Below are positions 53,701 to 59,772 of a DNA stretch of 64,000 nt, piece after piece. The translations under genes were made by a program, and so were the position numbers. The stretch comes from Palaemon carinicauda (Eukaryota; Arthropoda; Malacostraca; Decapoda; Palaemonidae): contig NC_090761.1 in the NCBI RefSeq assembly GCF_036898095.1, positions 46,604,753-46,668,752 of the forward strand, written 5' to 3'. The stretch's first letter is position 1, and every line of letters begins with the position of its first letter. The notes beneath the pieces were generated by a model. The model saw only the letters and a list, made by a program, of their open reading frames with translations. It made no database searches and was not told the origin of the DNA.

Positions 53701-56598
53701 CTCACAGAGGCACCAAAAGAGCTTCCTCCACTTTCCGATCTATTCAGACAACCACACATGGAAATTTTCTATTAAGCAGTCCCATCGCTTTGTCTTCACG
53801 CCTGAAGGTTATCCAGCAACTACTCACAAAGAAAGGCTTTTCGAGACTAGTTGCAAAGAGAATGGCAGGATATCTTTGGGAGTCGCCTGCCTCAGTATAT
53901 CAGACAAAGTGGTCCATCTTTTGTGGTTGGTGTTGTGGATCTTTCCTCTTGGTGCCACTATACCAACAATAGCAGAGTTATTGCTGTACCTTAGGGAGAA
54001 AAAACTTTGTTCAGTGTTGCCAGTGAAAGGCTATAGCTTGGCCTTAAGCCCTTTTTCAAACTTAATAAAGTTATTTCCTCCTCAGCGGAATTTTCTCTCC
54101 TTATACTGAACTTAGAGCGCACACCCCCTCAGTCAGAAGTCTGACCACCTCCTGGTAAGGTAGTGAAAGTTCTACGCTCATTGGACGGAGCCCCATACAA
54201 ACCTCTGTCAAGCATTAGATCGAGACTTGACCCTGAAGACGGTATTCCTCCTAGCCCTGGCCTCTGCCAAAAGATTCGGTGAGCTATGTGGTCTGCCCTA
54301 CGACAGTATCCATTTAAGGGGATGGGAGAAGTGACACTCAGTTTTGTCCCTGAGTTTGTGGCCAAGACTTAGAATCTGGCTGTAGCCGGTCCTAGTTTCG
54401 TGCCCTTCTGGATTAAGTCTCTGTTCAGTAACATATGATCCAAGTCAGCTGTTACTGTGCCGTGTGGGGACGCTGCGGAAATAATTGAAGAGAACAGCAA
54501 GAGCCCGCCCACAGATCAACAGGCTCTTATTAAGTACTGGGAGAACCGAAAGGAAAATTACTAAGAACTCAATATCTTCCTGGCCCAGACAGGTAATCAA
54601 GAGGGCCATTCAGTCAGATTCCTCTCATTCTGGTCGGCGTCCCCATGCACATGACGACAGGGGTATCGGCACATCCCGGTGTTTTAGAAGAATTTCTCTG
54701 TAGTGCAGGTGTTACAAGTGCGTGTATGAAAAATGCAAACAACCTTCACTACCCACCACCTGCAAGACATAACCCACAGGAACCTAGACACATTCACCTT
54801 AGGTCCTGTGGTGGCTGCACAAGATGTGGTCAGTGACACCTCAGCTCCTGTAGGACAAGGAGCAGTTGGTTAAGGGCAGATGTTACACACGAGGAAGTCT
54901 AGGGTGAATGTGTGAGTGACTGGTCACTTACTATTTCACCCTCCCCTCTCTTGGGGCTCAGCCTTCGAGGAACTCTGCAAGCTCACCTGTGCTAACTGTA
55001 GGTGGGTTGTTTCAGCTGTTTCTTAGTATACCATTTTGTTTTCAATCTCATTAAATGCTCTAAGGTTAAACATATTTTTCTTTTTAATATATACTGTATT
55101 AATATACTGTATTTGCTGTCCCTGTTCTCCAATCAAGGCACTCTTTAGGTTTAGTGAGGAGCTTAGCTCCAAAAATTAGACTTACCTGGTCAAGTCATAT
55201 CGCTAAATTCTATACCTAGCACCAATTTCCCAAGCGTCATCCTAAAAGGATCGGGAGGGTGTTCAGGGTGCCTACTAAGCAGCTTGTGCAAAGCAGAGTA
55301 AATATCCTGGGACAATCACCAACCAATTGGTTTTAGGACTTCCACCCGCCATGAAGTGAGTCTCCTAGGTAAAGAGCATAACGATTGTATACAGTGGCAG
55401 AAGAAATGACAAATTTGGAATAATTTGTATTTTTTCCTAACTATAAACCTGGAGCTCTTAACCCTTACTGTTCCTGCCATCACCTTCCCCGGGAAGTTCT
55501 ACTGCAATGGCAAAGTGACAGTTGTTTACTAGTGCTAGTGTGAGCAAAGTCCTGGTCTATTCCCGCTAACCCCCTCCGTTAACTAGTGGAGGGTAGTTAC
55601 ACCTCACAAAATCTTTGATGGCTAGTTTCAGTTGTCGCCGAAATAATACTCCTACGTAAAGAGCTCCAAGTTTGTATAGTTAGGAAAAATACAAATTACT
55701 CTAAATTTGTCATTTGATGGCTTTTTTCAATGGTGGCTATGTGCAAGATGAAATGGTAATGGGAAATGGGAAATTTTTTATCCATTTAACTTTTCAAATC
55801 CTTACCTTTCACAGGTTGAAGCCTCTCGATTACGTTGCGAAGTGCGTGCATGGGAAGTAGATAGAAAATGCCCTCTCACAAACTCTTTGGTAGAGGCCGC
55901 ACGCACACACCCTCGCCTGGCAGCTGATGCCTGTGGTCTCTACCGAACTACTTCCCAAACCCAAACAAATCAAGAATCTCCTAGGATGAAGCATAGGTAA
56001 TAAATTGCTGGAATTAATAAGAAAATTGGTAAAAACTAATGGGAAGTACAGTACTTTTTTTGCTAACTGATATTTCCCTTTTTCAATTTCAGCCTGCAAT
56101 GCTACAGTAGTTTTAAAGTTTGAAAAATAAATGATTTAACTATAATTTGGTTAATAGTAATTGGATTGAAAGTTTCACTGCATTGCTTATGTGTGTACAT
56201 GATAAATGTGTTCAGCAGTTGAGAACTTGTATAAAAACAGTGGAGTTTGTGCACAATTTTGTATTTGTTCATTGTACTTGAGCATAAAATAATTGTAATC
56301 CATGCTTTTAGGAAATCCTTATACTTCGGTAGTAACAGTTATCGTTCATATGATCAGGTTTAAGTCGTCAGTATTGGTGCGTCGGGCTTGTGTATATGAC
56401 GATGGTGAAGGTAAAGGAGAGTGTGGTGAGCCATCTCTGCCAGGCACGAGACACTGCTTACGGCATATAATGTATAATGTTGATCAGTTATTATTTACAC
56501 ACTGCACAGCGCGCCTCTCCGATAATACCCTTTGTCGGGTACCTGTTGTTGACGTTTCCCTTGAGCTTCCACTATGTCCTGAGCATAGCAAAAAGAAG
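26656..56598 (+). CDS. INO80D: INO80D-like chromatin-remodelling subunit, 5' to middle part, 3' end outside window
   Basis: Seven GT-AG exons join in phase to 723 codons. Start: ATG ATG at 26656 with ACC before it; the same frame has TGA at 26638, so translation of this transcript cannot begin earlier. Residues 1-105 are Pro/Gln-rich. Residues 106-440 are Ser-rich with repeats of the form K-D-G-H-S-R-S. Residues 490-530 contain L-R-E-K-Y-Y-A-Y-N-S-D-L-F-P-L-G followed by an acidic S-E-E-S-D stretch, matching the INO80D arrangement. Residues 654-719 form a C3H-C3H zinc domain: Cys654, 665, 676, His679; Cys692, 702, 716, His719. In human INO80D this domain is the second of two; the first, N-terminal one is not visible here. 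INO80D is an accessory, metazoan-specific subunit of the nuclear INO80 nucleosome remodeller. KANSL2 has a similar zinc domain but lacks the D-L-F-P segment. The frame is open at the final donor, so further exons lie beyond 64000. Confidence 0.75.
27359..27603 (+). CDS. INO80D: INO80D-like exon b
   Basis: Acceptor CTTTCCAG, donor GTAATA. It encodes 81 codons, with a basic start (H-R-G-T-G-K-R-A-R-G) then Gln/Pro/Ser-rich sequence. It ends one base into a codon. Confidence 0.75.
27838..28839 (+). CDS. INO80D: INO80D-like exon c, Ser/Arg-rich
   Basis: Acceptor TTTCTAG, donor GTGAGT. There are 333 full codons with no stop, the longest open exon in the window and therefore the best single proof of a real gene here. 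It is rich in Ser, Lys and Arg, with about five imperfect repeats of K-D-G-H-S-R-S between 28340 and 28560. Probably disordered. Confidence 0.85.
28840..30139. other. intron DNA, unassigned
   Basis: Follows exon c. An open frame at 29741-30034 has no recognisable motif and no consistent splice sites. Confidence 0.5.
30140..30300 (-). mobile_element. tRNA-type SINE body fragment, degenerate
   Basis: The reverse strand carries the GGGCTTGGGCACT-like and GGTCTTAGTTGGAT-like body motifs of the SINEs at 33245 and 57785. The head is lost. Confidence 0.5.
30301..31240 (-). mobile_element. L4 LINE remnant: endonuclease joined to RT C-terminus
   Basis: On the minus strand an AP-endonuclease segment is readable: V-Y-K-P-Q-R-T-N near 30895, then V-I-C-G-D-F-N-L-G near 30790, the G-D-F-N motif of LINE endonucleases. 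Within a few residues it passes into the end of a reverse-transcriptase ORF (H-Q-L-I-R-T-G-S, then F-K-Y-T-A-Q-K-L-Y-N-K-L-P, then N-E-Q-Y-A-V) down to about 30400. Almost the whole RT domain is missing, so this is an internally deleted, dead copy. Confidence 0.75.
31420..31510 (-). mobile_element. tRNA-type SINE body fragment
   Basis: AAGACTGTGGGCACCAAGCA and GACCTCCCCAAACCTCCATC match the reverse of the SINE body (compare 57900-57975). Confidence 0.5.
31915..32868 (-). pseudogene. retroelement gag-like ORF, interrupted by stops in one frame
   Basis: Starting with ATG at 32868, a single minus-strand frame runs to the stop at 31915 (about 317 codons), broken only by in-frame stops near 32650, 32431, 32425 and 32209. 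The N-terminus has a Cys cluster: C-G-A-F-L-S, then D-P-H-S-R-C-S-S-C-R-G, then C-S-E-C-E-S-W. The middle is Ser/Pro/Gly-rich and the C-terminus is Ser-rich, then Lys/Arg-rich. The same N-terminal layout occurs at the start of the DIRS-like element at 46810, so I assign it to that kind of element. The family name is inference. Confidence 0.6.
33110..33245 (-). repeat. terminal sequence of the gag-like retroelement
   Basis: Read on the minus strand, this starts AAGTAATTTGTATTATTCCT and continues AACATACTTACCTAGAAC. It resembles the terminal sequences at 55404-55461 and, inverted, 55659-55716, and so probably marks the 5' end of the element whose gag-like frame starts at 32868. Confidence 0.45.
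33246..33478 (+). mobile_element. tRNA-derived SINE, body and 3' end (head missing)
   Basis: GCCCATAGGTTTATCTACTG, GAGTCATCAGCAGCCATTG, GGTCCTAGCTTGATTGAG and the 3' end AACCTTTAAACTTTAAACTA match the reversed SINE at 57785-58090. The tRNA-like head present there is absent here. Confidence 0.75.
33693..34232 (-). mobile_element. S1 SINE-like element, minus strand
   Basis: (ATT)n and TTGCTAAGCTACAACCCTAG are followed by the whole S1 body reversed, including GAATAGGCCAGACTATTC and GCTAGTGGTA-like sequence at the head. It is slightly shorter than the plus-strand copies. Confidence 0.85.
34290..34930 (+). pseudogene. DIRS-like RNase H-region fragment
   Basis: Frame-corrected reading gives a decayed D-A-S-N-Q motif near 34518-34540 (typical first Asp of DIRS/Gypsy RNase H), W-H-I-I-R-R-R-D-like sequence, and N-Q-V-L-S-T-E-W-S near 34835, a segment that follows RNase H in DIRS-like elements. 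Stops and frameshifts are frequent. The assignment rests on recalled family patterns. Confidence 0.45.
35107..35298 (+). mobile_element. L3 LINE, 160-bp 5'-truncated insertion with 16-bp target duplication
   Basis: AGTATTATTCTTGAGA is present at 35107-35122 and again, identical, at 35283-35298. The 160 bp between encode R-G-R-P-K-R-R-W-V-D-C-I-K-D-D-L, then W-R-K-L-T-R-N-I-D-P-T and a stop, the extreme C-terminus of a LINE reverse-transcriptase protein, followed by a short A-rich tail. The perfect duplication implies a fairly recent insertion. Confidence 0.9.
35299..36229. other. intron DNA, unassigned
   Basis: AT-rich. Near 35830-35875 a segment with AGAGTCAGAATTGTTTGTCT is repeated about 42 bp later as AGGGTCAGCATTGTTTGTCT. 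No exon was seen. Confidence 0.4.
36230..37835 (+). mobile_element. degenerate gag-like retroelement fragment
   Basis: Near 36260 the plus strand reads V-P-K-K-K-R-K-L-S-G-S, followed by Ser-rich gag-like sequence with many stops. The segment ends at about 37800-37835 with AGTAAAAATACAAATTACTT, resembling the terminal motif of the DIRS-like elements at 55.7 kb. The class is uncertain. Confidence 0.35.
38099..38320 (+). CDS. INO80D: INO80D-like exon d
   Basis: Acceptor TGTTTTAG, donor GTATGT. It completes a split Ser codon and ends L-R-E-K-Y-Y-A-Y-N-S-D-L-F-P-L plus the first base of Gly. The D-L-F-P end is the part that resembles human INO80D most specifically. Confidence 0.85.
38346..38367 (+). 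repeat. T13-G9 homopolymer junction
   Basis: Thirteen T then nine G, 25 bases after the donor of exon d. Confidence 0.9.
38368..40157. other. intron DNA, unassigned
   Basis: The intron between exons d and e. No repeat family was recognised. Confidence 0.5.
40158..40366 (+). CDS. INO80D: INO80D-like exon e, acidic
   Basis: Acceptor TTTTTCACAG, donor GTATGT. It encodes E-I-S-E-E-S-D-F-S-D-V-D-D and further acidic sequence, ending A-A-L-A-S-H-R-R-Q in phase 0. The acidic S-E-E-S stretch directly after D-L-F-P-L-G mirrors INO80D. Confidence 0.85.
40367..41069. other. intron DNA, unassigned
   Basis: Start of the 15.4-kb intron. No gene or named repeat. Confidence 0.5.
41070..41854 (+). mobile_element. 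decayed retroelement (possibly gag-like), target of a Tigger insertion
   Basis: Ser- and Lys-rich coding-like fragments (for example near 41420-41530) and C/G-rich composition resemble other gag remnants in the window. Similar composition resumes after 45842, consistent with one unit split by the Tigger elements. No diagnostic motif. Confidence 0.3.
42292..42504 (+). pseudogene. Tigger A transposase, N-terminus joined to C-terminus
   Basis: ATG at 42292 opens M-G-P-K-K-V-A-D-V-K-G-K-K-R, then M-E-M-K-M-E-I-I, a TAG at 42370, then N-Y-E-A-G-M-R-L-S-V-L in the same frame. After about 12 more residues the frame enters K-R-A-S-L-D-G-Y-F-I-K-R-P, the usual C-terminal end of Tigger transposases, and stops at 42502. 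The whole catalytic core (about 400 residues) has been lost by an internal deletion that kept the frame. The element could only move with a transposase from elsewhere. Confidence 0.7.
42828..45618 (-). mobile_element. Tigger transposon B, complete ends, inserted in Tigger A
   Basis: Left end: TA at 42826-42827, then CAGTGGTACCTCTACATACG. Right end: CCACTG ending at 45618, then TA at 45619-45620; reversed it reads CAGTGGAACCTCTACACACA. The terminal inverted repeats therefore match closely and a TA duplication flanks them. Subterminal TTCGGGTGT and TTCGGATGT repeats (45410-45600) are typical of transposase-binding clusters. Length 2791 bp, a normal size for an autonomous Tigger. Confidence 0.92.
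43435..45178 (-). pseudogene. Tigger B transposase, one frameshift
   Basis: Two overlapping minus-strand frames, 45178-44195 (327 codons) and 44229-43435 (264 codons), form one Tigger transposase of about 580 residues. Order: N-terminal helix-turn-helix (V-K-Q-E-I-I-E-K-H-E to S-T-I-S-T-I-L-K), CENP-B-type DNA-binding region, then the DDE core with catalytic Asp in F-N-C-D-E-T-G, L-C-L-D-N-A-P-A-H and L-Q-P-M-D-Q. The C-terminus has S-I-D-N-F-F-K-K. The frames switch at a run of seven G (44204-44210, seven C in the sense strand); six would restore one frame. The switch lies between the second and third Asp. All three catalytic Asp are present. Cut-and-paste transposition was its role; the single defect suggests recent decay or a homopolymer sequencing error. 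Confidence 0.9.
46810..47040 (+). pseudogene. gag-like N-terminal Cys-cluster region of the DIRS-like element
   Basis: The frame starting at 46810 gives T-C-G-T-F-M-S, then D-P-H-H-L-C, then G-Q-R-C-S-E-S-K-C, a stop, C-W-E-W-S, and a Lys/Arg-rich stretch. It aligns with C-G-A-F-L-S / D-P-H-S-R-C / G-K-V-C-S / C-E-S-W at 32868. Stops are present at about 46889, 46978 and 47029. Confidence 0.55.
47411..47432 (+). repeat. C22 homopolymer
   Basis: Twenty-two consecutive C in the gag region. This is long for a C homopolymer and may be miscounted in the assembly. Confidence 0.9.
48760..49023 (+). pseudogene. DIRS-like RNase H fragment, out of order
   Basis: Near 48806 the reading is L-M-L-L-S-D-A-S-K-E-G. 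After a frame change it gives D-L-H-I-N-F-L-E-M-K-A-V-F-L-A-L and T-V-V-A-Y-I-N, the three landmark segments of DIRS RNase H. It ends abruptly at 49023, where the L1 LINE begins. It lies upstream of the gag C-terminal part and RT, which is the wrong order for one intact element. Confidence 0.65.
49024..50565 (-). mobile_element. L1 jockey-like LINE, RT region, 5'- and 3'-truncated
   Basis: The minus strand carries much of an RT domain: G-A-Y-D-A-L-L near 50135, a D-F-S-A-A-F-D equivalent near 50040, V-P-Q-G-S-V-L-G-P-L-P-F-I-L near 49870, A-Y-A-D-D-A-T-L near 49797 and M-K-L-N-P-K-T-Q from 49683, where a 147-codon frame (49683-49243) is still open. It ends inside the last coding part at 49024; the 3' untranslated region and (AAT)n tail are absent. 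Loss of the 3' end is unusual for a LINE and implies later deletion or recombination. Confidence 0.88.
51343..52230 (+). pseudogene. DIRS-like gag C-terminal part
   Basis: The frame from 51343 encodes M-A-K-K-R-P-Y-I-Q-V, Y-Y-E-V-V-E-D-D-P, and ends S-V-S-W-L-D-Y-W before a stop at 51627. Coding-like sequence continues in other frames to about 52030 (Ser-rich, then basic). The pattern resembles gag proteins of decapod DIRS-like elements as I recall them. Confidence 0.5.
52260..52934 (+). pseudogene. DIRS-like reverse transcriptase
   Basis: The first frame (52414-52640) has W-R-P-V-I-N-F-S-T-L-N-K-F and L-L-D-L-K-D-A-Y-F-Q-I, RT motifs before and at the first catalytic Asp. A frameshift near 52640 leads to F-G-L-S-M-A-P-Q-L-F-T and L-C-Y-L-D-D-W-L-V-L, which contains the Y-L-D-D catalytic box, then V-Y-L-G-M-K-I. 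The frame stops at 52932. RT would copy the element RNA; this copy is dead because of the frameshift and stops. Confidence 0.8.
52977..53470 (+). pseudogene. DIRS-like RNase H region with internal deletion
   Basis: In the same frame as the downstream half of RT: R-L-L-G-H-F-T-T-L-E-K-L-V-P, then L-L-L-L-R-C-I-K-R-R-V-G-A-H (decayed D-A-S-K-E-G-W-G-A-H), then directly H-I-N-stop-Q-G-G-T-F-S-Q. The middle of RNase H (about 45 residues) is missing here but is present in the displaced fragment at 48760. K-N-M-L-V-D-N-P-S-R-R and S-K-W-S-L follow. Confidence 0.65.
53577..54890 (+). pseudogene. DIRS-like tyrosine recombinase region
   Basis: The frame from 53577 has I-P-P-F-C-L-V-R-R-L-L-N-K-V, the link between RNase H and recombinase in DIRS elements, and runs to 53972. 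Further on, T-V-F-L-L-A-L-A-S-A-K-R near 54240 and H-D-D-R-G-I-G-T-S near 54650 correspond to the core Arg and H-x-x-R of tyrosine recombinases. Near 54754 the segment T-H-H-L-Q-D-I-T-H lies where the family has the nucleophile Tyr (recalled pattern Y-L-R-D), here His. The enzyme would circularise and integrate the element DNA. Inactive. Confidence 0.6.
55404..55716. repeat. 313-bp inverted-repeat unit at the DIRS right flank
   Basis: 55404-55461 and the reverse complement of 55659-55716 match over almost 58 bases (AATTTGTATTTTTTCCTAAC against AATTTGTATTTTTCCTAACT, and further). A third, forward copy of part of the right arm (CTCCTAGGTAAAGAGCATAA) lies just outside at about 55361. It is either a separate MITE-like unit or the complex inverted terminus of the DIRS-like element. 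It ends about 100 bp before exon f. Confidence 0.7.
55815..55996 (+). CDS. INO80D: INO80D-like exon f
   Basis: Acceptor CTTTCACAG, donor GTAATA. It starts in phase 0 and encodes about 60 residues with alternating charged and hydrophobic positions (R-L-R-C-E-V-R-A-W-E-V-D), probably helical. It lies where INO80D has its predicted helical region before the second zinc domain. It ends two bases into an Arg codon. Confidence 0.85.
56358..56598 (+). CDS. INO80D: INO80D-like exon g, C3H-C3H zinc domain
   Basis: Acceptor TATGATCAG, donor GTATGT. It encodes the full zinc domain, including L-P-G-T-R-H-C-L-R-H and L-F-T-H-C-T-A, and ends P-E-H-S-K-K-K at an open phase-0 donor. In human INO80D a basic region follows the equivalent point, so a downstream exon is expected outside the window. 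Confidence 0.88.
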
Positions 56599-57559
56599 GT
56601 ATGTGCAATTTATTTCTCACATTGAATATAACTATTTTAATAAAAATGAAATTTTTCTAGGAATGAAATAAGTTTTTCAATTTGTTTTAGTATTGATTCA
56701 ATTTTTTTTAAAGGACTGAAGTGAATTAGACTGTGATGCATTTAGAAAATTTATACAATACAAATACCAAGTAATTGCTCAATCACAAACATTATTTTAT
56801 AATAGCCTGTTTTCCTCATCTAGCAAAATCCCTAACATAATCTGATTGAAAAAGAAAAAAAAGATATGCTGGCTGGATTTGGCACAAAATTGATATTCAT
56901 CTGTTTCTGTGGTGAACAGAATCATTTTTATTCTGTGGAACAACTAGCCACAGCATCCAAAGGTTTTCAGCCTTTGGGCTATTAAGGAATGTAGTTTTTT
57001 TTTTTCTCCTCAGTACACATTGTCTTTTATGGCTCTGTATTGCAATAATATTATGTTCTTAGCTGCAACTGGAACCAAATTTGTAAATAACACACGCAGG
57101 TGTTCTCCACTAGCAGTCTAGTACAAAGATAGTTTCTGAAAACTTTCAATAAGTATTTTCTATACTGAGAAATATTGTAAAAAAGAACTAGTTCCATACA
57201 GAGATAGCTAGACTACTTGTAATTAAAAAGGACATAATTATCTGTTATTTCTTGTAAGTTACCTAGTCTGGTATTTTTTCACTTTGTGGAAGAATTAGTA
57301 AGGTTGCTTCATCAAGTAAAAGTGGCTGCGGTTGTTCCACCCCTGCCAATTACTGGCTATTTATTTGTCATATCAAATATTTTTTTGCATCTGTCGTCAA
57401 AATGGATTTCATATGGGGAAAGTAATAATTTGTTCTCCAGTTTTCAATTGACTTTTCATGGGGCTCTGGTGATTTTGATACTCCAATTACAATTTCAAAT
57501 GTACAAAAATCCCTAGATTCTTGTGGTGAAAATTGTATGATTCAGCTTTACTTTAGTGC
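56599..57559. other. intron DNA after exon g, unassigned
   Basis: No INO80D-like exon was seen. The open frame at 57286-57516 lacks splice support and family motifs. Confidence 0.5.
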
Positions 57560-58900
57560 CCCTCCCTTGGACCTTGGTAATCATGAAGTCCTTGTTTTGA
57601 GACTTGTGTTGGTGGAAGTTGATGGATAATTAATTAATGGTTTTCTTTAGGTTAGTGTTCTTGGTCAATTGCTTTATAGGTCGTTTGGTCCTTGAAAACA
57701 AGTCTCTTACTCATGCAGATGATGCCACTCCCTTTACATCATTCCCATCTCTTGAGAATAGACCTGTGGCTGCTGAATCTCTCTAAAGGTTTAAAGGCCG
57801 CTTGTGAATGGTAAAGGCAAGGCACAGTTACAGTGCCCTAGAGACTGACCGTATATACAAATAATCAGTGCCCAAGGTTCTTAACCATCCAAGCTAGGAC
57901 TAGGGAGAGCCTGGCAATGGGTGCTGATGACTCATCAGGTAGAGCTATAGGCTCCCCCAAAACCCCCATCCTTATCTCACAGGGATGGTGAGGTTGCAGA
58001 CACTACAAGAAACTATCAAGGTAGAGCTGGGCTTGAACCCTGTCCAGCGATTTCCAGGCATGGACGTTTCTAATAGGCCACCACAACCCGTAACAGTGAT
58101 CTAGCTAAAATTAGTTATTATGACAATTCTGAGGGATAAATCTTAATCCTAACAAAACTCAAAATATAAATATTAACCTTTGATTACACACACACATCTT
58201 TTTTATTACAAAGTGTATGTAGCTACAGGCAACTGACTTAAAATTTAATGTACACTAATTCTTCGCTGAAAATTCACTTTTGAGAAACATATCCTATCTG
58301 TCTCTTCAGTTGAAAAAATTTGCTATACTGAATTGCAATTTCAGAATATTTTATTCTGGTGTGTTTTTAATTTTTTTTTCTTGGTTGGTCTTCAGTTTTC
58401 GACTCCTTATCTTAAAATAATTACTGGACAAATTAGATAATTTATCCCTTCTGTTGATATTAATATCTGGCACTACTTTTAAAATTAACTCCTTATACAT
58501 GTTATTAGAAATTTATTACAATTTTGACCATTATTTGTATTCAGATCTTCCCAGGCTATGTAATCTACCACATGTACTAGATCTGCAGTTATGTCTAACA
58601 ACCCTTTTTTTTCTTATGCGAGGTTCAATACCACAGAATTGTAGAAGCTTCCTTTTGTCTGTGAATAGAATGTTGAATTATCAGTATCATTATATAATTG
58701 AAAAGATTGAAATCGAGAAGTTCAAATGTAGTGCAAGAACTTTTCTGTTTAGCAGTTTGATATCATATTTGTTTCAGTTTGTCTGTTATTTGCCCATTTC
58801 ATCATGTTATTTTTCTTTGTAGTTATCTTGATTTGTTTTATCTTTTTAGGTTTCCTCTATGGTTTATTCTTAACTTCTTCCCAACTAGGGATGCAACGTG
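57560..58900 (+). mobile_element. L1 LINE, degenerate, split by a SINE
   Basis: Plus strand: G-P-W-K-Q-V-like and H-A-D-D-A-T (decayed Y-A-D-D) near 57715, V-A-A-E-S-L near 57770, then after the SINE the next residues S-D-L-A-K-I-S near 58094. Further RT C-terminal remnants follow to about 58760, and a poor 3' end at about 58890 (TTCCCAACTAGGGATGCAAC). Confidence 0.7.
57785..58090 (-). mobile_element. tRNA-derived SINE, complete with pol III boxes
   Basis: On the minus strand, from 58090 down: A box TGGCCTATTAG (fits TRGYNNANNNG), then B box GGTTCAAGCCC, then the body (GGATGGGGGTTTTGGGGGAG; GAGTCATCAGCACCCATTG) and the 3' end AAACCTTTA. The box spacing and head identify an RNA polymerase III tRNA-derived SINE. 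It sits cleanly between two codon-adjacent parts of the L1 RT. Confidence 0.85.
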
Positions 58901-59134
58901 ACAATATTAAAAGTATAGACATCAAAGACCTTTTATTATTATCACTAGCCAAACTGCAACCCTAGTTGTGAAAGCAGAATGGTACAAGCTCAAGGACTGC
59001 AATAGGGAAAGCAGTCCAGTATGGAAAGAAAATAGCAAAATAACAATTAGAACATACAGTACATATTAGAAATAACAATAAAAAATATAAAGTATGTTAA
59101 GATCTGTAACAATGTTATAATATCTATCTGTCTG

Positions 59135-59772
59135 TGTACCATGGTACTTCCCCCAATTTTGATTGGTAACCGACAAAAAAAAAGAAACAGGTATTTTTCT
59201 TCTCATCGTTTCTCCTTTCCTGACAAGGGACTAGGCCAAGTTTAGTTGGTACTTCTAGGGTACCACAGCCCTCCCTCTCCCATTTTTCACCACAAAGGAA
59301 GCTTCATATGCTGACTTCCCTACTGCCGCTACCTCAGAGGTCACCAAAGTACCTAGGTAGCAGCAGGGCCTATCAAAACTGCGTCACAATCTTTCGTCAT
59401 TCATTCCTATTTCTAGCACACTATTCTGCCTCTCTCACATCTATCCTCCTGTCACCCTAGTACTTTCTTCACTCCATCCATCCACCCAAACCTCTTGGCA
59501 CTTTTCCCTTTAACTCATGCATTCATCACTTCTTCAGTAGATACCATCTTTCACCTTCTCTACAGGCCAAACCCCCTCAACACATCCATATTCACTCTAA
59601 CTGCTAATCAATTTCCCACACCCGTTCTCACTCTCACTACTTCGTTCCTAACTCTATCCAATCAAGATACATCAGCCATACTCCTCAAACACTTCATCTC
59701 AAACTCGTTCAATTTCTCTCTCTCCCCACAACTCCGATCCATGCTAAAATATATCAATCATGTATAAACTGA
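59135..59772 (-). mobile_element. L2 LINE 3' part inserted in L1
   Basis: The minus strand encodes M-A-D-V-S-R-L-D-R-V-R-N-E-V-V-like sequence near 59690, W-M-D-G-V-K-K-V-L-G near 59470, and the N-E-x-M-T-K-like end near 59395, followed by a 3' untranslated region ending CAAAATTGGGGGAAGTACCA. It is an inverted copy of 17640-17965 plus about 300 more bases. Confidence 0.75.

Larger units (their letters stand above)
46480..55395 (+). mobile_element. DIRS-like tyrosine-recombinase retrotransposon, degenerate, interrupted by a LINE
   Basis: From left to right: terminal sequence (46480-46600), gag-like Cys-cluster region (46810), Ser/Pro-rich gag, a displaced RNase H fragment (48760-49023), an L1 LINE on the opposite strand, gag C-terminal part (51340), reverse transcriptase (52260-52934), RNase H region (53150-53470), and tyrosine-recombinase region (53577-54890). 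DIRS elements encode gag, RT-RNase H and a tyrosine recombinase instead of an integrase, and carry unusual inverted ends. Here the left end shares blocks (ATACAAAC, TTCGGCGA, CTGAAA, GCCATNAAA, CTACCC, CTAGTTA) with the reverse complement of 55500-55690. Every ORF is broken. The outer limits are approximate, and two copies may be merged. Confidence 0.75.

Noticed and set aside
57286..57516. 76-codon open frame downstream of exon g
   Set aside because: No plausible acceptor in phase 0 and no similarity to the region expected after the zinc domain.
57785..58090. Functional tRNA gene
   Set aside because: A and B boxes are present, but there is no full cloverleaf and the element continues into a SINE body.
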